Shown here one piece after another: positions 62,725 through 64,000 of a stretch of 64,000 nucleotides of DNA. Origin of the DNA: Paenibacillus physcomitrellae (GTDB lineage Bacteria; Bacillota; Bacilli; Paenibacillales; Paenibacillaceae). The position numbers were made by a program, and so were the translations under genes. Numbering within the stretch: position 1 is the stretch's first letter; every line of letters begins with the position of its first letter. The notes beneath the pieces were generated by a model. It was not told the origin of the DNA. It searched no databases and saw nothing but the letters and a program-made list of their open reading frames with translations. The stretch is taken from assembly GCF_002240225.1 (NCBI RefSeq), contig NZ_CP022584.1:3872094-3936093 (forward strand). The letters run 5' to 3'.

Positions 62725-63294
62725 ATGTCCTGGAGCAAATTAAAGCAGCAGCTGGAGAGCTTTCTCAGTCCTGCCCTACAAGGCAGGGTTGAATACCGGG
62801 CAACAAGCTACCGTTATTTACCCGATAAAGCAGGGAGCAGTTATATTTCGGTGGATAAAAAGAATGTATTCGATATGAGGGATAAAACCAGCGGCATCCG
62901 CTGGTATCAAACGGAGCTGGAGATCAAAAATGACCCGGAAATTGTAATTCCTATCAGCCCGGAAGAAATCGAAGTCGTTAGAAAAGATACCAAAGGGCCG
63001 GTGCCGGAGGATCGGCTCATTGTCATTGCCAGAAACAGAAAAATGACTGAACTTGCAAAAGAGCTTATGGCGGCACAAGCTGCATTAAGTAAATCGAATT
63101 TCACTGTGGAGGCAAATAAGTTCTTAACGACTTCGATTGAGAAAAGCTTGGAGAGCAGTGAGATTATAATGAATGTTTTTGCGCTGCTGGATAAAAGGGT
63201 GGGGAAAAAGCGGATTTTGAGTATGGCCGAGAGGGTTAAGATGAAGCATCCTGTGGTGCGGTATTTTTATGAGGTGAGGCGGGGGACGGTGTGA
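62725..63294 (+). CDS. SF0329-family protein
   Basis: This 189-aa hydrophilic protein begins MSWSKLKQQLESFLSPALQG. Further on come RVEYRATSYRYLPDKAGSSY and LSKSNFTVEANKFLTTSIEK, a pattern I know from the uncharacterised SF0329 family. The ATG follows AGGGGGATC. It has no known function. It lies between the dus fragment and an IS3 element. Confidence 0.75.
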   Translation: MSWSKLKQQLESFLSPALQGRVEYRATSYRYLPDKAGSSYISVDKKNVFDMRDKTSGIRWYQTELEIKNDPEIVIPISPEEIEVVRKDTKGPVPEDRLIVIARNRKMTELAKELMAAQAALSKSNFTVEANKFLTTSIEKSLESSEIIMNVFALLDKRVGKKRILSMAERVKMKHPVVRYFYEVRRGTV

Positions 63295-63390
63295 GGATAA
63301 GCCTTCATTGAAGGTTCGCACTATACTTAGAGTGCATTCACTAATAATCAATTTCCATAAAGAATGATCCATTAAGTCTACTATGTGATA

Positions 63391-64000
63391 TGGACTGTCA
63401 ACAGTAAATCAGACAACTTTTTTAAGGGCTGTAGTTTTGTACTGAACGGGTGTCATGTAACCTAGTGAGCCATGAACTCTATGTCTGTTGAACCAATTCA
63501 CATAGTCATATAATTCTACGTTTAGATGGTGAAGACTTTGGAAATGCATCTGGTTAATGAATTCGGTTTTCATTACTTTGTAGGTCGCTTCAGCAACGGC
63601 GTTGTCGTAAGGACAGCCCTTCATGCTTAACGAGCGACCAATGTTAAAAGTCCTTAACAGCGCATCAATATTCTGGTTTTTAAACTCACTTCCACGGTCC
63701 GTGTGGAACCACTGAATGTCGCTTAAGTCGCCTTCTACTGTGGCAAAGGCACGGGAAATTAGAGCAGCGTCCTTACGTGGACCTGCACTGTGGCCAATGA
63801 TTTCTCTGTTAAATAAGTCGATCAATACGCAAATATAATGCCACTTGTGCTGGACTTTCACATACGTCAGATCGCTGACGACAAAGCGTTTCGCTTCCTT
63901 TTGGTCAAACTCACGCTTCAATACATTAGCTGTTTCTGCATCGTTACAAGCCGTTTTATGCGGCTTATACTGGGCGATTGTGTATGTGGACACAAGGCCT
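63391..64000 (-). mobile_element. IS3-family insertion sequence (partial)
   Basis: TGGACTGTCAACAGTAAATC at 63391 starts with TG, as IS3-type ends do, and lies just past the transposase stop codon. The rest of the element continues beyond the window. No target duplication can be checked with only one end visible. Confidence 0.75.
63409..64000 (-). CDS. IS3-family transposase (OrfB), partial
   Basis: The visible C-terminal 197 residues carry the DDE integrase core. The first Asp is in FVVSDLTYVKVQHKWHYICV, the second in IQWFHTDRGSEFKNQN and the Glu in NAVAEATYKVMKTEF. The end is VNWFNRHRVHGSLGYMTPVQ, as in the IS150 group. The frame runs off the window at 64000, so the start is not visible. 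No stop interrupts the visible part. Confidence 0.9.
   Translation of the reverse strand, partial: GLVSTYTIAQYKPHKTACNDAETANVLKREFDQKEAKRFVVSDLTYVKVQHKWHYICVLIDLFNREIIGHSAGPRKDAALISRAFATVEGDLSDIQWFHTDRGSEFKNQNIDALLRTFNIGRSLSMKGCPYDNAVAEATYKVMKTEFINQMHFQSLHHLNVELYDYVNWFNRHRVHGSLGYMTPVQYKTTALKKVV

Overview
The window looks like a chromosomal segment of a Gram-positive, spore-forming-type Firmicute close to Paenibacillus. The support is a 23S-5S rRNA operon end, a purEKBCSQLFMNHD operon in Bacillus gene order with PurR boxes and a guanine riboswitch, strong AGGAGG ribosome binding sites with many TTG and GTG starts, a copper-amine-oxidase-N-domain secreted protein, and YerB, YerC, DgkB and RlmCD homologues. 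I cannot name a species from sequence alone.

Layout. 1-900 holds the 3' end of 23S rRNA, 5S rRNA and a terminator. 1-7.3 kb carries single genes: acyl-ACP thioesterase, a secreted CAP-domain protein, a GlsB-type membrane protein, topoisomerase III, a small basic protein, a DUF1294 protein and a universal stress protein. 7.3-23.1 kb is the complete IMP biosynthesis operon from PRPP to IMP. It is preceded by a PurR operator pair, a promoter, a guanine aptamer and its terminator. The operon is interrupted by two long gaps (purC-purS and purF-purM) that contain three copies of one hairpin repeat family. 23.1-45.4 kb holds accessory and regulatory units: an MFS exporter with an ArsR/HTH regulator, a ring-cleaving dioxygenase, threonine deaminase, a YtrA-type GntR-ABC operon, a LysR gene followed by an M20 amidohydrolase and YfcC transporter pair, a DODA-type dioxygenase, a DUF3048 lipoprotein, a DUF47-Pit phosphate uptake pair behind a Pho-box-like promoter, an SRAP/HMCES-type protein and CorA. 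46.3-51 kb holds a YqfQ-like protein, YerC, CbiX, DgkB and RlmCD.

51-64 kb is a decayed, rearranged zone. It contains a head-to-head deletion fusing the 5'-truncated ends of an aldehyde dehydrogenase and a MerR gene, a 3' remnant of a dehydrogenase, a frameshifted S41 peptidase pseudogene, and a duplicated WYL-3'-end/glyoxalase segment. It also contains a pseudogene broken by a T-run, a detached fragment of dus, and an IS3-family element cut by the window edge. Working genes here include a ketopantoate-reductase-like/TetR divergent pair, a WYL regulator, a cupin, Dus, an HxlR/nitroreductase divergent pair and an SF0329-family protein.

I found no CRISPR array, prophage or recognisable defence island. 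The most unusual signals are the hairpin repeat family with compensatory changes inside the pur operon, and low-complexity expansions inside core enzymes (PurK, RlmCD, an M20 hydrolase).
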